From NCBI GenBank assembly GCA_028819775.1, contig JAPPKV010000519.1, forward strand, positions 1-6,200: 6,200 nt of DNA, in the 5' to 3' direction. Both the position numbers and the translations under genes were made by a program. Position 1 is the stretch's first letter. Every line of letters starts with the position of its first letter. Positions 5,462 through 6,200 of this stretch are shown here, piece after piece. The DNA comes from Gammaproteobacteria bacterium. Lineage in GTDB: Bacteria > Pseudomonadota > Gammaproteobacteria > Pseudomonadales > Azotimanducaceae_A. The notes under the pieces are model-generated. The model saw nothing but the letters and a program-made list of their open reading frames with translations, was not told where the DNA came from and ran no database searches.

Positions 5462-6200
5462 GTGAAGCTCGAATTTCCCGACGAACTGCCGATCACGCCC
5501 CGGATGGGCGATATCGTCAAGCTGATGCGCGAGCACCGGGTGCTGATCGTGGCCGGCGAGACCGGATCCGGCAAGACCACGCAACTCCCGAAGGCCTGTC
5601 TGGCGGCCGGATGGGGAAGGCGGGGGATGATCGCCCACACCCAGCCTCGACGCCTGGCGGCGCGAACCGTAGCGGCAAGGATCGCCGCCGAAATGTGCGT
5701 CGAGGTGGGTGCCGAAGTCGGCTACGCGGTGCGGTTCAGCGAACGCACGTCGCCCGCCACCGTCGTCAAGGTGATGACGGACGGCCTGCTCCTGAACGAC
5801 ATACAACGCGATCGTCGGCTCAAGCGCTACGAGTGCGTCATCGTCGACGAGGCGCACGAGCGCAGCCTCAACGTCGACTTCCTGTTGGGCTACCTGCGCC
5901 GGCTCCTGGATCGACGCGCCGATCTCAAGGTGGTTGTGACCAGCGCGACGATCGACGTGGAGGCGTTCGCGAAACACTTCGGCGGCGCCCCGGTGGTGGA
6001 AGTGTCGGGACGGGGCTATCCGGTGGAGACCATCTACCGCCCGGCCGACGACCCCGAGCGGGGCGTTGTCGATGTTTTGAGGGAGATTGGTTCAGCCCCC
6101 CAAGCGACCTCGGCCCAAGACGTACTCGTCTTTCAATCCGGCGAACGGGAGATCTTCGAGACGACCCAACTGCTCCGACGGGAATTCGAGGACCGCTTCG
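5462..6200 (+). CDS. hrpA: HrpA-type DEAH-box ATP-dependent RNA helicase, N-terminal part (runs off the window)
   Basis: The 246 visible codons hold the first RecA domain and the start of the second. Motif I is GETGSGKT at residues 32-39 and motif Ia is TQPRRLAA at 60-67. MTDGLLL lies at 105-111, motif II is DEAH at 129-132 followed by ERS, and motif III is SAT at 161-163. A motif IV-like VFQSGEREI lies near the end, where relatives I recall have FxxGE(R/Q). The family unwinds RNA with ATP; HrpA in enterobacteria has been linked to mRNA processing and rescue of stalled ribosomes. A full HrpA is about 1,200-1,300 residues, so roughly four fifths lies outside. I chose the GTG at 5462 because VKLEFPDELP matches where homologues begin their conserved part. 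AAGG at 5453-5456 is only a weak ribosome site. Confidence 0.92.
   Translation, partial: MKLEFPDELPITPRMGDIVKLMREHRVLIVAGETGSGKTTQLPKACLAAGWGRRGMIAHTQPRRLAARTVAARIAAEMCVEVGAEVGYAVRFSERTSPATVVKVMTDGLLLNDIQRDRRLKRYECVIVDEAHERSLNVDFLLGYLRRLLDRRADLKVVVTSATIDVEAFAKHFGGAPVVEVSGRGYPVETIYRPADDPERGVVDVLREIGSAPQATSAQDVLVFQSGEREIFETTQLLRREFEDRF

Noticed and set aside
1..6200. CRISPR array, toxin-antitoxin pair or other defence system.
   Set aside because: No regularly spaced repeats, Cas, nuclease or recognisable toxin/antitoxin genes were seen on either strand.

Overview
The window is GC-rich DNA with bacterial gene organisation. It carries a MoxR/CoxE-type pair, an HrpA-type DEAH helicase, an exported FG-GAP/VCBS protein and an Integrase_1-type recombinase remnant. 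Together these suggest a member of the Pseudomonadota, perhaps Gammaproteobacteria, but no single gene here fixes the taxonomy. Four well-supported coding regions are mixed with relics of mobile DNA and about 1.2 kb without a convincing gene.

Layout. (1) 1-1285, + strand: the last codons of an upstream gene, probably a MoxR-type AAA+ ATPase, then a CoxE-like von Willebrand factor A (VWA) protein. The two probably form a chaperone/metal-insertion-type operon. (2) 1286-2500: a patch with visibly lower GC. It holds a small membrane-anchored protein with C-terminal pentapeptide repeats (TTG start, near-perfect Shine-Dalgarno). Its frame is closed by a TGA that coincides with the apparent left end of an IS3-family element. 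The IS is cut off after about 17 codons of its first ORF and runs into the C-terminal part of an Integrase_1-type tyrosine recombinase. This is a mosaic scar of at least two mobile elements. (3) 2524-4089, - strand: an exported protein with five FG-GAP/VCBS-like calcium-binding repeats, with a plausible promoter in front. (4) 4105-4924: no convincing gene, but many inverted repeats. These include four hairpins in 81 bases, three of them with GTGA, TTCG and GCGA tetraloops on the + strand, which is the most suggestive unexplained structure here. (5) 4925-5461: a well-placed Shine-Dalgarno and ATG start a short Ala/Glu/Lys helical protein that loses coding character after about 38 codons. The frame nevertheless stays open into the next gene. 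(6) 5462-6200: the N-terminal part of an HrpA-type DEAH-box RNA helicase, running off the window.

Apart from the ATPase/VWA pair, the genes do not form an evident pathway. I did not find a convincing new multi-gene system. The items that most deserve a second look are the tetraloop hairpin cluster, the mobile-element junctions and the open frame leading into hrpA.
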